In this document: positions 28,001 to 36,001 of the stretch, piece after piece | How positions within the stretch are numbered: the first letter of the stretch is position 1 | Layout: the number at the start of each line of letters is the position of its first letter | NCBI GenBank assembly: GCA_016721725.1 | Contig: JADKHN010000001.1 | Span: 2,000,481 to 2,064,480, forward strand | Direction: 5' to 3' | Length of the DNA: 64,000 nt | Origin: Chitinophagaceae bacterium | GTDB taxonomy: Bacteria > Bacteroidota > Bacteroidia > Chitinophagales > Chitinophagaceae | The notes under the pieces: model-generated | Told to the model about the DNA's origin: nothing | The model's database searches: none | What the model saw: the letters and a program-made list of their open reading frames with translations, nothing else | Program-made: the position numbers and the translations under genes

Positions 28001-29330
28001 CGGTCGTACCGGTGAGATCAGGAATATCGATGTCAAATCTGACCGACTGCTCAACAGCATGCACATCCCTTACGGCGCTGTGCTGAATGTCAAGGATGGT
28101 CAGAAAGTGACCAAAGGAGATATCATCTGTACCTGGGATCCCTTCAATAACGTCATCGTTGCTGAAGTGAACGGTACCATTAAATTTGAAAGTCTGATCG
28201 AAGGGGTAACCTACCGCGATGAGGCCGATGAGCAAACGGGTCACCGTGAAAAAGTGGTCATTGAGACAAAAGATAAGACCAAGCTGCCGGTGATCATTGT
28301 GGAAGGAAAAGAAAAGAAAGCCTACAACTTACCGGTTGGATCGCATATCGTGGTGGAAGAAGGAGATGATGTCAGAAGCGGTGAAGTACTGGTGAAGATA
28401 CCCCGTGTATTGAGCAAGCTGAAGGATATCACCGGAGGTCTGCCCCGTGTCACGGAACTGTTTGAAGCCCGTAACCCGAGCAATCCTGCCGTGGTTTGCG
28501 AGATCGACGGCGTTGTTGCCTTTGGCGCCATCAAGCGGGGTAACCGCGAGATCATTGTGGAGGCGAAGGATAATGTGGTGAAGAAATACCTGGTTCCGCT
28601 GAGCCGCCAGATCCTGGTGCAGGACGGCGACTTTGTAAAAGCCGGAGCCGCGTTGAGCGACGGACAGATCGCTCCTGCCGACATCCTGTCCATCAAAGGA
28701 CCCTTTGCCGTTCAGGAATACGTGGTGAATGAGATCCAGGAAGTATACCGTTTACAGGGTGTTAAGATCAACGATAAGCATATCGAGGTCATCGTAAGGC
28801 AGATGATGCGTAAAGTGACCATTGAAGATGCCGGAGATACCAAATTCCTGGAAGGGGATACGGAAGACCGCTTCGACTTCAATGTGGAGAACGACTACAT
28901 CTATGATAAGAAAGTGGTTACCGATGCAGGCGACAGCACGAAGCTGAAAGCCGGTCAGATCGTAACGCTGCGCGATGTCCGTGAAGAGAATTCCGTGCTG
29001 CGCAGGGCCGATAAGAAACTGGCCGAATTCCGCGATGCCCATCCCGCAACCTCTTCTCCTTTGCTGTTGGGTATCACCAAGGCATCATTGGGTACGCACA
29101 GCTGGATCAGCGCCGCGTCATTCCAGGAAACGACCAAGGTGTTGTCATCCGCAGCCATACAGGGCAAGACGGACGAAATGCTGGGTCTGAAGGAGAATGT
29201 GATCACCGGTCACCATATTCCGGCCGGAACCGGTTTGCGTGAATTCGAGAACATGATCGTGGGCAGCAAGGAGGAATACGAATTGCTGATGACCACAAAA
29301 GAAGCGATGAGCTTTGACGAAGAAGAGTGA
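25038..29330 (+). CDS. rpoC: DNA-directed RNA polymerase subunit beta prime
   Basis: A 1430-residue protein. The N-terminal zinc finger is [20 protein letters not shown], the catalytic magnesium loop is [12 protein letters not shown], the bridge helix/trigger loop region lies around [23 protein letters not shown], and the second zinc site is in [13 protein letters not shown]. The C terminus ends with [15 protein letters not shown]. It is intact and co-directional with rpoB. Confidence 0.99.
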   Translation: [1430 protein letters not shown]

Positions 29331-29375
29331 TCCTACGCATTCATTGATCCGAAATATTCAGGATAAAACAGTATT

Positions 29376-29407
29376 AAAGAGCAAGTGTAAACCTGCTCTT
29401 TTTTTTA
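29376..29407 (+). terminator. rpoBC terminator
   Basis: AAAGAGCA (29376-29383) pairs with TGCTCTTT (29394-29401) and runs into a tract of T to 29406. Confidence 0.88.
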
Positions 29408-29474
29408 TATTCTGAAAGTACAGAAGGCCAGGCTGGTAACCGTTAACCCTTTCATAAAAAACGGCGTAAACCTA

Positions 29475-29503
29475 TTGCCTGTAGGCTGATGTTGAGTATC
29501 TTG
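29475..29503 (+). promoter_or_regulatory. Promoter of the OmpH-like gene
   Basis: TTG (29475-29477) and TATCTTG (29497-29503) are separated by 19 bases, the expected spacing for the Bacteroidota primary sigma factor. The start codon is 18 bases further on. Confidence 0.55.
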
Positions 29504-29520
29504 CCGTAAAATCACCGTTC

Positions 29521-30132
29521 ATGATGAAAAATCTATCCCTTGTACTCAACCTGGTACTCCTTGCTGCCGTAGGGTACCTATATTATCATCAGTTTTCCGG
29601 CAGTACGGGGAAAAAAGCCTCGAAGGCAGAAGGTAAATTTTCATCATCAGACAGTAACGGAACCCGTTCCGCCATCGCCTATGTTGAACTGGATTCCCTG
29701 AATGAGAACATCACGTATATCCGGGAAAAACGAAAGGAACTGGAAACGGAACAGCGTAACATAGAGACAGAATGGGAGAATGGCTACAAGGGCCTGCAGG
29801 CGGCCAAGGATAATTTCCTGAAGAAAGGGGCATCGATCACCCAGGAGGATGCGGAGAAGTTTCAGAATCAGCTGATCGAACAACAGCAGCAGATCGATGG
29901 AAAGAAACAGACCCTCAGCCAGAAGCTCAGTGAAAAAAGTTTCACGATCATGGACGATATCCAAAAGCAGCTCAAGGAATTCCTGGCTGAATACAATAAG
30001 GACAAGAAATTCATCTATATACTCACCACCGGGTCGGGCCAGGATTATATGGCTTATAAGGATCCCACTTTCAACATCACCGGTGACGTGATCAAGGGCA
30101 TGAATGAGAAAATGAAGATGCCGGCGAAATGA
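29521..30132 (+). CDS. OmpH/Skp-family periplasmic chaperone
   Basis: A 203-residue protein with an uncleaved or lipoprotein-free N-terminal hydrophobic segment (LSLVLNLVLLAAVGYLYY), then AIAYVELDSLNENITYI, a long charged coiled-coil (about residues 60-150, KQTLSQKLSEKSF) and the C-terminal strand region DKKFIYILTTGSGQDYMAYKD. This layout (short beta part, long helical tentacles) is that of Skp/OmpH, which holds outer-membrane proteins in the periplasm. The membrane anchor differs from classical cleaved Skp. Confidence 0.8.
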   Translation: MMKNLSLVLNLVLLAAVGYLYYHQFSGSTGKKASKAEGKFSSSDSNGTRSAIAYVELDSLNENITYIREKRKELETEQRNIETEWENGYKGLQAAKDNFLKKGASITQEDAEKFQNQLIEQQQQIDGKKQTLSQKLSEKSFTIMDDIQKQLKEFLAEYNKDKKFIYILTTGSGQDYMAYKDPTFNITGDVIKGMNEKMKMPAK

Positions 30133-30167
30133 TTATTCCGGACAAATTATTTATCTTGTCGGAATAA
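30133..30167. promoter_or_regulatory. Inverted repeat enclosing a -7-like box before the APC permease
   Basis: TTATTCCGGAC (30134-30143 with one bulge) pairs with GTCGGAATAA (30158-30167); the loop contains TATCTTG, a possible -7 box. It lies 12 bases before the permease start. It could be an operator-promoter or a weak terminator for the OmpH-like gene; there is no T run. Confidence 0.45.
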
Positions 30168-30179
30168 ACCCTGCCTGTC

Positions 30180-31607
30180 ATGTCGGAACAAACTGCTTCT
30201 TTCAAACCCACTTTAGGGCTCCTGGATTCTACGATGATCGTTGCCGGCTCCATGATCGGTTCCGGTATCTTTATCGTGAGCGCCGATATCACCCGAAACG
30301 TGGGCAGCGCAGGCTGGCTGATCGCGGTCTGGGTCATCACCGGATTCATGACACTGACCGCCGCGCTCAGTTACGGCGAACTCAGCGCCATGTTCCCCAA
30401 AGCGGGAGGCCAATATGTATATCTCAAGGAAGCTTTCAATCCCCTGGCGGGCTTTTTATACGGATGGAGTTTTTTCACCGTGATCCAGACGGCCACCATT
30501 GCAGCGGTTGGGGTCGCCTTCAGTAAATTCGCCGGATATTTCATCCCCGCGCTGGAGCTGACCGATGCCAATATCCTCCTTCAATTGGGAGACTTCAAGA
30601 TATACTCCGCCCAACTGGTTTCCATTGCCCTGATCATCTTCCTCACGTATATCAATTCGAAAGGGGTGAAAGGCGGAAAAATGATCCAGACCAGTTTTAC
30701 CGTCGTGAAATTGTTATCCCTGTTCGGGTTGATCGTGTTCGGTTTTTTACTGGCAGCGAAAGGCAGCATCTGGAATGCCAATTGGGCCGATGCCTGGCAT
30801 ATGACCACGCGTAATGCGGAAGGAGCGGTCATCGGCGGCGTTGCCGGGTCAGCCATCCTCGGGGCGATCGCCGCTTCCATGGTGGGTTCCATATTCAGCA
30901 GCGACGCCTGGAACAATGTGACCTTCATCGCAGGTGAGATCAAGAATCCCAAACGCAATATCGGGCTCGCTCTTTTCTTAGGCACCCTGATCGTCACGAT
31001 CATTTATGTCATGGCCAACCTGATGTACATCAGCGTACTCCCGCTCAATGAAGTGGCATCCGCACCGCAGGACAGGGTGGCGGTTGCAGCCAGTAAGGCC
31101 ATCTTCGGCGACATCGGCACCTATGTCATCGCCGTGATGATCATGATCTCAACTTTCGGCTGCAATAACGGGTTGATCCTGGCCGGAGCCCGCGTATATA
31201 ACGCCATGGCATTGGACAGGCTTTTTTTTAAAAAGGCGGCGGAATTGAACCGTTACGCCGTTCCGGAATACGCCCTATGGGCTCAGTGCATCATGGCCTC
31301 CATACTTTGCCTGAGTGGAAAATACGGCGACCTGCTTGACATGATCTCCTTCGTGGTGGTCCTGTTCTATGCATTGACCATCATCGGCATTTTCAGGCTG
31401 CGCAGTACCCGGCCCGATGCGGAAAGACCCTATAAAGCCTTTGGTTACCCGGTATTGCCCGTCATCTATATCATCCTGGCCATCGTATTCTGCGTTTTCC
31501 TGATCATCATGAAGCCGCTCTATGCAGGGATCGGCCTGGGTATCGTGTTGCTGGGCGTGCCGGTCTATTACCTGGCCATTGCCAATCAAAAGGACAAATC
31601 ATCTTAA
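30180..31607 (+). CDS. APC-superfamily amino acid permease
   Basis: A 475-residue inner-membrane transporter with about 12 hydrophobic helices. TM1 has the unwound substrate-binding motif VAGSMIGSGIFIVSADI, TM2-3 has LSYGELSAMFPKAGGQYVYLKEAF, and TM6 has SDAWNNVTFIAGEIKNPKRNI, all diagnostic for the LAT/APC family. The substrate is probably a neutral or hydroxy amino acid, as judged from similarity to the exchanger subgroup, but this is not fixed by the sequence. The next gene follows after 18 bases and may be co-transcribed. Confidence 0.88.
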   Translation: MSEQTASFKPTLGLLDSTMIVAGSMIGSGIFIVSADITRNVGSAGWLIAVWVITGFMTLTAALSYGELSAMFPKAGGQYVYLKEAFNPLAGFLYGWSFFTVIQTATIAAVGVAFSKFAGYFIPALELTDANILLQLGDFKIYSAQLVSIALIIFLTYINSKGVKGGKMIQTSFTVVKLLSLFGLIVFGFLLAAKGSIWNANWADAWHMTTRNAEGAVIGGVAGSAILGAIAASMVGSIFSSDAWNNVTFIAGEIKNPKRNIGLALFLGTLIVTIIYVMANLMYISVLPLNEVASAPQDRVAVAASKAIFGDIGTYVIAVMIMISTFGCNNGLILAGARVYNAMALDRLFFKKAAELNRYAVPEYALWAQCIMASILCLSGKYGDLLDMISFVVVLFYALTIIGIFRLRSTRPDAERPYKAFGYPVLPVIYIILAIVFCVFLIIMKPLYAGIGLGIVLLGVPVYYLAIANQKDKSS

Positions 31608-31625
31608 ACGTTCAATAATACTCCC

Positions 31626-32612
31626 GTGGATTTCGAACAATTATTTTCCCGGTTTACCCAGTTGAAGGTAGTGGTGGTCGGCGACGTGATGCTGGATACC
31701 TACTGGTGGGGAAAGGTGGATCGCATCTCTCCTGAAGCGCCGGTGCCGGTGGTTGCCGTGAGTAAGAAGGAAATGCGTATCGGCGGAGCCGGAAACGTGG
31801 CGCTCAACGCCGTTTCATTGGGCGCGAAAGTGAACCTGGTCAGTGTGATCGGAAAGGATGAGGACGGTGAACAATTGGGGAAATTGCTGGGTGAAAATCA
31901 GATCGGCACCGCATACCTGGTGAGCAGTGAGAACAGGATCACCACCAATAAGATCAGGATCATCAGCCGCAACCAACATATGATGCGCCTGGATGCCGAG
32001 ATCACGGCAGACATGACGCGGGATGACGAAGACAAACTGATCTATGCCTTTGAAAACTGCCTGGCAGCCGAAAGTCCGGATGTGGTCATCCTGGAAGATT
32101 ACAATAAAGGCGTCCTTACCCAGCCCGTCATCGACAGGATCATCAGTTTATGCCGGCACCAGGGTATCGTAACGGCCGTGGATCCCAAGCGAAAGAATTT
32201 CTTTGCATACCGGGGAGTGACCATCTTCAAGCCTAACCTGAAGGAAGTGAAGGAAGGGCTGCACTTCATGGCCGATGAGATCAACCTGCATGTATTGCAG
32301 GATATGCATATCCAGTTGAAAGAGAAACTGGATCATTCGGTTTCCCTGATCACGTTGTCAGAGAAGGGGGTCTTTTATCAGCAGGACCAGGAAGCGGCCC
32401 TGATCCCCACTCATATACGCAATGTAGCCGATGTCAGCGGTGCGGGTGATACGGTGATCGCCGTGGCCTCCATGGTATATGCCGCGGAGAAGAATATCCG
32501 CCTGATGGCTGAAATGGCGAATATCGCGGGAGGACTGGTATGTGAGGAGGTGGGAACCGTTGCCATTGACCGGGAAAAACTCAGATCCGAATGCATCCAG
32601 TTGCTGGGTTAG
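31626..32612 (+). CDS. PfkB-family kinase, D-glycero-beta-D-manno-heptose-7-phosphate kinase type (RfaE1/HldE N-domain)
   Basis: A 328-residue sugar kinase beginning with GTG at 31626. Motifs: VVVVGDVMLDTYWWGKVDRISPEAPVPVV (the signature of the HldE kinase domain), GGAGNVALNAVSLGA, and the C-terminal ATP/anion hole DVSGAGDTVIAV with the catalytic Asp. It phosphorylates heptose-7-phosphate at C1 in ADP-heptose synthesis for lipopolysaccharide. The nucleotidyltransferase domain (HldE C-domain) is absent, so the partner must be encoded elsewhere. Confidence 0.88.
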   Translation: MDFEQLFSRFTQLKVVVVGDVMLDTYWWGKVDRISPEAPVPVVAVSKKEMRIGGAGNVALNAVSLGAKVNLVSVIGKDEDGEQLGKLLGENQIGTAYLVSSENRITTNKIRIISRNQHMMRLDAEITADMTRDDEDKLIYAFENCLAAESPDVVILEDYNKGVLTQPVIDRIISLCRHQGIVTAVDPKRKNFFAYRGVTIFKPNLKEVKEGLHFMADEINLHVLQDMHIQLKEKLDHSVSLITLSEKGVFYQQDQEAALIPTHIRNVADVSGAGDTVIAVASMVYAAEKNIRLMAEMANIAGGLVCEEVGTVAIDREKLRSECIQLLG

Positions 32613-32615
32613 GGA

Positions 32616-33281
32616 TCATCCCTTTCCGGCATTTTTCTTCTCCATGATATCCAGGTACCGGTCGAATTTCACAAAGAGTTCAATAAGGATCTTGATGAGT
32701 ACAAAGACCAGGATGAATATTTTGTCTGCGCCAAAACTCAGGAACAGGCTTCCCACTATGACCACGATCTGCTGAACAAAGATCCTCAGGTAGGGTTGAA
32801 ACATCAGCCTGGCCAGGGAGATCCTTTTGTATTCGCCCGACTGAAAGAAGCTGAACAGGGTTTGCAGGGTATAATAGGCGATGAATATCCCTAACAGGAT
32901 CTTTCCTTCGTTACCGAGTAAGGCCGGGATCCGGGCATATGTGCCGAATAAACTGATGCCTTTCATCAGTCCGCTTACGCCAAAGAACAACTGGGTTTGC
33001 ACGAATACGAAGAAGCCATAATGAAGGATAAAGAACAGGATGAAGAACCAGCCGGATTGAAGGCTGTGCCTGCCGTTGTTGTTCCAGTCCTCCTTCGGCC
33101 TTACCAGGATCGTTACCGCCGCCATTTTCAGCACATTCAGGATACCGATGATCACCGTTTCCAGGCAATAGACCAGGAAGACCATCCGGGCATCCCATTG
33201 CTCGAACCAGACACCATAAAGGGGAACCAGATTGACCAGAATTAAAAGGATCTCAGGTATCGTTAGTTTGCGTTTAAACAT
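32616..33281 (-). CDS. Integral membrane protein of unknown function (DUF6498-like)
   Basis: About 221 residues from ATG 33281 (MFKRKLTIPEILLILVNLVPLYGVWF), with roughly six hydrophobic helices. The pattern of an N-terminal NLVPLYGV helix, a CLETVIIGILNVLKM helix and a QSGWFFILFFILHYGFFVFVQTQ segment resembles DUF6498 membrane proteins. No catalytic motif is seen. Its 3' end nearly touches that of the convergent kinase gene (three bases apart), and it is divergent from the isoaspartyl peptidase. An upstream ATG at 33344 would reach into the divergent promoter and is less likely. Confidence 0.6.
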   Translation of the reverse strand: MFKRKLTIPEILLILVNLVPLYGVWFEQWDARMVFLVYCLETVIIGILNVLKMAAVTILVRPKEDWNNNGRHSLQSGWFFILFFILHYGFFVFVQTQLFFGVSGLMKGISLFGTYARIPALLGNEGKILLGIFIAYYTLQTLFSFFQSGEYKRISLARLMFQPYLRIFVQQIVVIVGSLFLSFGADKIFILVFVLIKILIELFVKFDRYLDIMEKKNAGKG

Positions 33282-33320
33282 TGCCGGAAATTCTTTGAAG
33301 GTTTGTGATGTTAAATTAGA

Positions 33321-33328
33321 TATTTTTG
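33321..33328 (+). promoter_or_regulatory. -7 box (TATTTTTG) of the isoaspartyl peptidase gene
   Basis: TATTTTTG fits TAnnTTTG and lies 26 bases before ATG 33355. A TTTG at 33302-33305 could be the -33 part, though only 15 bases away. The site also argues for the start at 33355 and against the longer frame. Confidence 0.5.
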
Positions 33329-33354
33329 AAAGAATAACAAACACCCGATCAGCT

Positions 33355-34305
33355 ATGCATCCCTATTCAATCGTCATTCACGGAGGAGCCGGAACCATTT
33401 TAAAAGAGGATATGACCCCGGAATTGGAAAAAGCCTATATACAGGGACTTCAGGATGCGGTCAATGCAGGATTTGCCGTTCTTGAAGAAGGAGGATCCGC
33501 AACCAATGCCGTCAAGGCCGCGATCGTCATCCTGGAGGACAACCTCCTGTTCAATGCGGGAAGAGGATCTGTCTTTACCAAGAAAGGTGTACAGGAAATG
33601 GATGCCGCCATCATGGACGGAAAGGACCTCTCGGCCGGCGCCGTGGCGGGTGTAAGAAATGTCCGGAACCCGATCGAACTCGCGGCCGAAGTGATGCACA
33701 GTAGCAACCATGTATTCCTGAGTGGCAAAGGGGCCAATGATTTCGCCATCAAGCAGGGGATCAAACTTGAACCGGATGAATACTTTTTCTCTCAGTTCCG
33801 CTACGATCAGTGGAAAGCGATCCGCGACAGCGATAATTATTCGCTTGACCATACGCACCAGAATCTCGAAGAGCTGATGCGGGATAAAAAATTCGGAACC
33901 GTCGGCGCCGTCGCTTGTGACCAGGATGGGAATATCGCGGCCGCCACAAGTACGGGAGGAATGACCAATAAGAAATACGGCAGGATCGGCGACAGTCCGC
34001 TCATCGGCTGCGGAACCTATGCCAATAACAAAACGGCCGCCATCAGTTGCACCGGTCATGGGGAACCTTTCATCCGAGCCGTAGCGGCGCATGATGTAAG
34101 CGCTTTGATGGAATATAAAGGCATGAGCCTCCAGGAAGCGATGAATGAAGTGGTGAATCACAAACTGCTGAAGATGGATGGTGAAGGCGGTATGATCGGT
34201 GTTGATGCGAAAGGCAATACGGCCATGATCTTCAACAGCGCGGGCATGTACCGGGGCATGCGCAACAGCCATGGCGAAAACGTCATCGGTATCTATCATG
34301 ATTAA
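33355..34305 (+). CDS. Isoaspartyl peptidase / L-asparaginase (plant-type, Ntn hydrolase)
   Basis: A 316-residue protein starting MHPYSIVIHGGAGTI. The autocleavage site is in KFGTVGAVACDQDGNIAAATSTGG, with the nucleophile Thr182 exposed after processing into alpha and beta chains. GRIGDSPLIGCGTYAN is the conserved substrate-binding loop. It removes beta-aspartyl residues from peptides and may hydrolyse asparagine. No signal peptide is seen, so it is cytoplasmic. The start at 33355 fits the family N terminus. Confidence 0.93.
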   Translation: MHPYSIVIHGGAGTILKEDMTPELEKAYIQGLQDAVNAGFAVLEEGGSATNAVKAAIVILEDNLLFNAGRGSVFTKKGVQEMDAAIMDGKDLSAGAVAGVRNVRNPIELAAEVMHSSNHVFLSGKGANDFAIKQGIKLEPDEYFFSQFRYDQWKAIRDSDNYSLDHTHQNLEELMRDKKFGTVGAVACDQDGNIAAATSTGGMTNKKYGRIGDSPLIGCGTYANNKTAAISCTGHGEPFIRAVAAHDVSALMEYKGMSLQEAMNEVVNHKLLKMDGEGGMIGVDAKGNTAMIFNSAGMYRGMRNSHGENVIGIYHD

Positions 34306-34313
34306 TCGGATAG

Positions 34314-34347
34314 AGGTGTCAAGACGGCTCTAAGCCGTCAGACACCT
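34314..34347. repeat. 34-base hairpin between the isoaspartyl peptidase gene and ispD
   Basis: The outer arms AGGTGTC/GACACCT and inner arms GACGGCT/AGCCGTC form a 14-bp stem with a small 2/1 internal loop and a CTA apical loop. There is no T run. It ends 13 bases before the ispD start, so it could be an mRNA processing site or a dispersed repeat. Confidence 0.75.
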
Positions 34348-34360
34348 AATATATAAAGCG

Positions 34361-35035
34361 ATGAAAAAATACGCGGTAATAGTGGCCGGGGGCAGCGGTA
34401 GCCGGATGAACAATGTTATTCCGAAACAGTTTTTATTGCTGAACGGGAAACCCGTTCTGTATTATACGCTCCGGACCTTCCTCGAAGCTTATGAAGATTT
34501 GCAGCTGATCCTCGTACTACCGGAGGAATATGTCGCTTCCGGACAGGAGATCATCGACGCTTTCTTTGATTACAGCCGTATTAAGATCGCTATTGGAGGA
34601 AGGACAAGATTTCATTCCGTCCAAAACGGCCTTCAACTGGTCAATGAGGAAAGCGTGGTCTTTGTTCATGATGCGGTTCGTTGCCTGGTCAGTGTTGAAC
34701 TCATCCGGCGATGTTTTACCGAAGCCAGCGAGAAAGGTTCCGCCATTCCCGTGATCGACAGTAAGGACAGCGTTCGTATCCAGTATAAAGACGGCAGCGA
34801 AGCGCTTGACCGTAACGCCATCAAGCTCATTCAAACACCCCAGACCTTTCACAGCAAGATCCTCTTACCTGCGTTCGCCATTGATTATAAGGAGAAGTTC
34901 ACCGATGAGGCCACGGTTGTGGAAGCATTCGGGTTAAAAGTAAACCTGGTGGAAGGGGAGGAGAACAATATCAAGATCACCCGGCCGATCGACCTGGTCA
35001 TCGCAGAAAATATCATTGCCAGTCAAAATCCATGA
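34361..35035 (+). CDS. ispD: 2-C-methyl-D-erythritol 4-phosphate cytidylyltransferase
   Basis: A 224-residue protein. The nucleotide-binding start is VIVAGGSGSRMNNVIPKQFLLLNGKPVLYYTL, then VVFVHDAVRCLVS and the C-terminal VNLVEGEENNIKITRPIDLVIAE, the typical IspD pattern. It makes CDP-methylerythritol in the MEP pathway to isoprenoids. It ends before a run of CCAACTT/CCAACCT repeats. Confidence 0.95.
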   Translation: MKKYAVIVAGGSGSRMNNVIPKQFLLLNGKPVLYYTLRTFLEAYEDLQLILVLPEEYVASGQEIIDAFFDYSRIKIAIGGRTRFHSVQNGLQLVNEESVVFVHDAVRCLVSVELIRRCFTEASEKGSAIPVIDSKDSVRIQYKDGSEALDRNAIKLIQTPQTFHSKILLPAFAIDYKEKFTDEATVVEAFGLKVNLVEGEENNIKITRPIDLVIAENIIASQNP

Positions 35036-35050
35036 ATATAACCTCGAACC

Positions 35051-35092
35051 TACAACTTCCAACTTCCAACCTCCAACCTCCAACCTCCAACT
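35051..35092. repeat. Heptamer tandem repeat (CCAACTT/CCAACCT) between convergent genes
   Basis: Six or so tandem seven-base units with C/T variation fill the space between ispD and the next gene. The same unit recurs near 39040-39085. Confidence 0.8.
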
Positions 35093-35999
35093 ATTTCTTG
35101 ATCCAACGCATCCATAAGGGCAAGCGATTTAACCTGATCGCAGGGTATCTTTCTTCCATGGCTCCAAAGCTGCTATAGAAAAAAGCCAGGCTGCTGATAT
35201 CGCTTCCTTCAAAATCGAGTAACAGGTATTGACCCGCATGATCGCGGATAAAAGCGTCGATCAGCGCATGGGAGGCGCCTGATGTCTTGCCATTGGGATC
35301 CGTGGCCGGCATCAGATAATAGGCCCGGTGATGGGAGAACAAAAAAATGCAGGCTGAGACCAACTGGCCGGCCTCGTTGTTGACTCCGTAAACTTTACAA
35401 TGACCTTTTGACCGGAATATTTCGCAAAGTCTTTCAAACCGGGAAAGATCATCCGGGCTGATCGCTGAATAAGGTTGCTGTTCCTTTGCCAATGAAATGG
35501 CATCGGGTATCGTGACCGCGGTCGTGACCCGGTTGCCGCATTGTTCCGATCTTTTGATATTGCGTTTCAGATTATCCCTGTATTGCGGGTAGAGATTTGA
35601 ATAAATGGCCTGCAGGGGAAGGACATAATTCATTCTGTCATAGAGTTTGTATCCTTTCAGCGAGAACAGGTTGCCATGGTTAAGGCAAATGTCCCAGTAG
35701 CGGAAGGCAGGAGGGACCGCATCAAAAAAAGATTCAAGCAAACCGGCAGTTAAGTTATTTCCAAACAAGCCCAGGCAGGCGGTGAAGGGAGGTTGATACA
35801 GGTAGTGGATGCCGTATTTCCGGTTTCCCGTAAGAGGCATCACCACTTCATAATCCCCGTAAACGAGGGCATCCCAATGTTTCGACATCGTGTTGAGATA
35901 AACGGAATAGGCATAGATCAGTCCGTTTTCAGCCTGATCGATACAACGGTCCCATTTATGCTGATCGACCTGGTCATATGGTACGAACCGGATGTCCAT
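35091..35999 (-). CDS. GNAT/FemAB-like acyltransferase
   Basis: A 302-residue protein. The N-terminal half (DIRFVPYDQVDQHKWDRCI, AYSVYLNTMSKHWDALVYGDYEVVMPL) and the C-terminal half (GHCKVYGVNNEAGQLVSACIFLFSHHRAYYLMPAT, then ASHALIDAFIRDHAG) show the two-lobed GNAT pattern of FemAB-type proteins. In the family these transfer amino acids or acyl groups to cell-wall or surface glycans. The substrate is unknown. It starts two bases after the stop of the M1 peptidase on the same strand, so both are probably one transcript. Confidence 0.65.
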   Translation of the reverse strand: MDIRFVPYDQVDQHKWDRCIDQAENGLIYAYSVYLNTMSKHWDALVYGDYEVVMPLTGNRKYGIHYLYQPPFTACLGLFGNNLTAGLLESFFDAVPPAFRYWDICLNHGNLFSLKGYKLYDRMNYVLPLQAIYSNLYPQYRDNLKRNIKRSEQCGNRVTTAVTIPDAISLAKEQQPYSAISPDDLSRFERLCEIFRSKGHCKVYGVNNEAGQLVSACIFLFSHHRAYYLMPATDPNGKTSGASHALIDAFIRDHAGQYLLLDFEGSDISSLAFFYSSFGAMEERYPAIRLNRLPLWMRWIKK

Positions 36000-36001
36000 G
36001 A

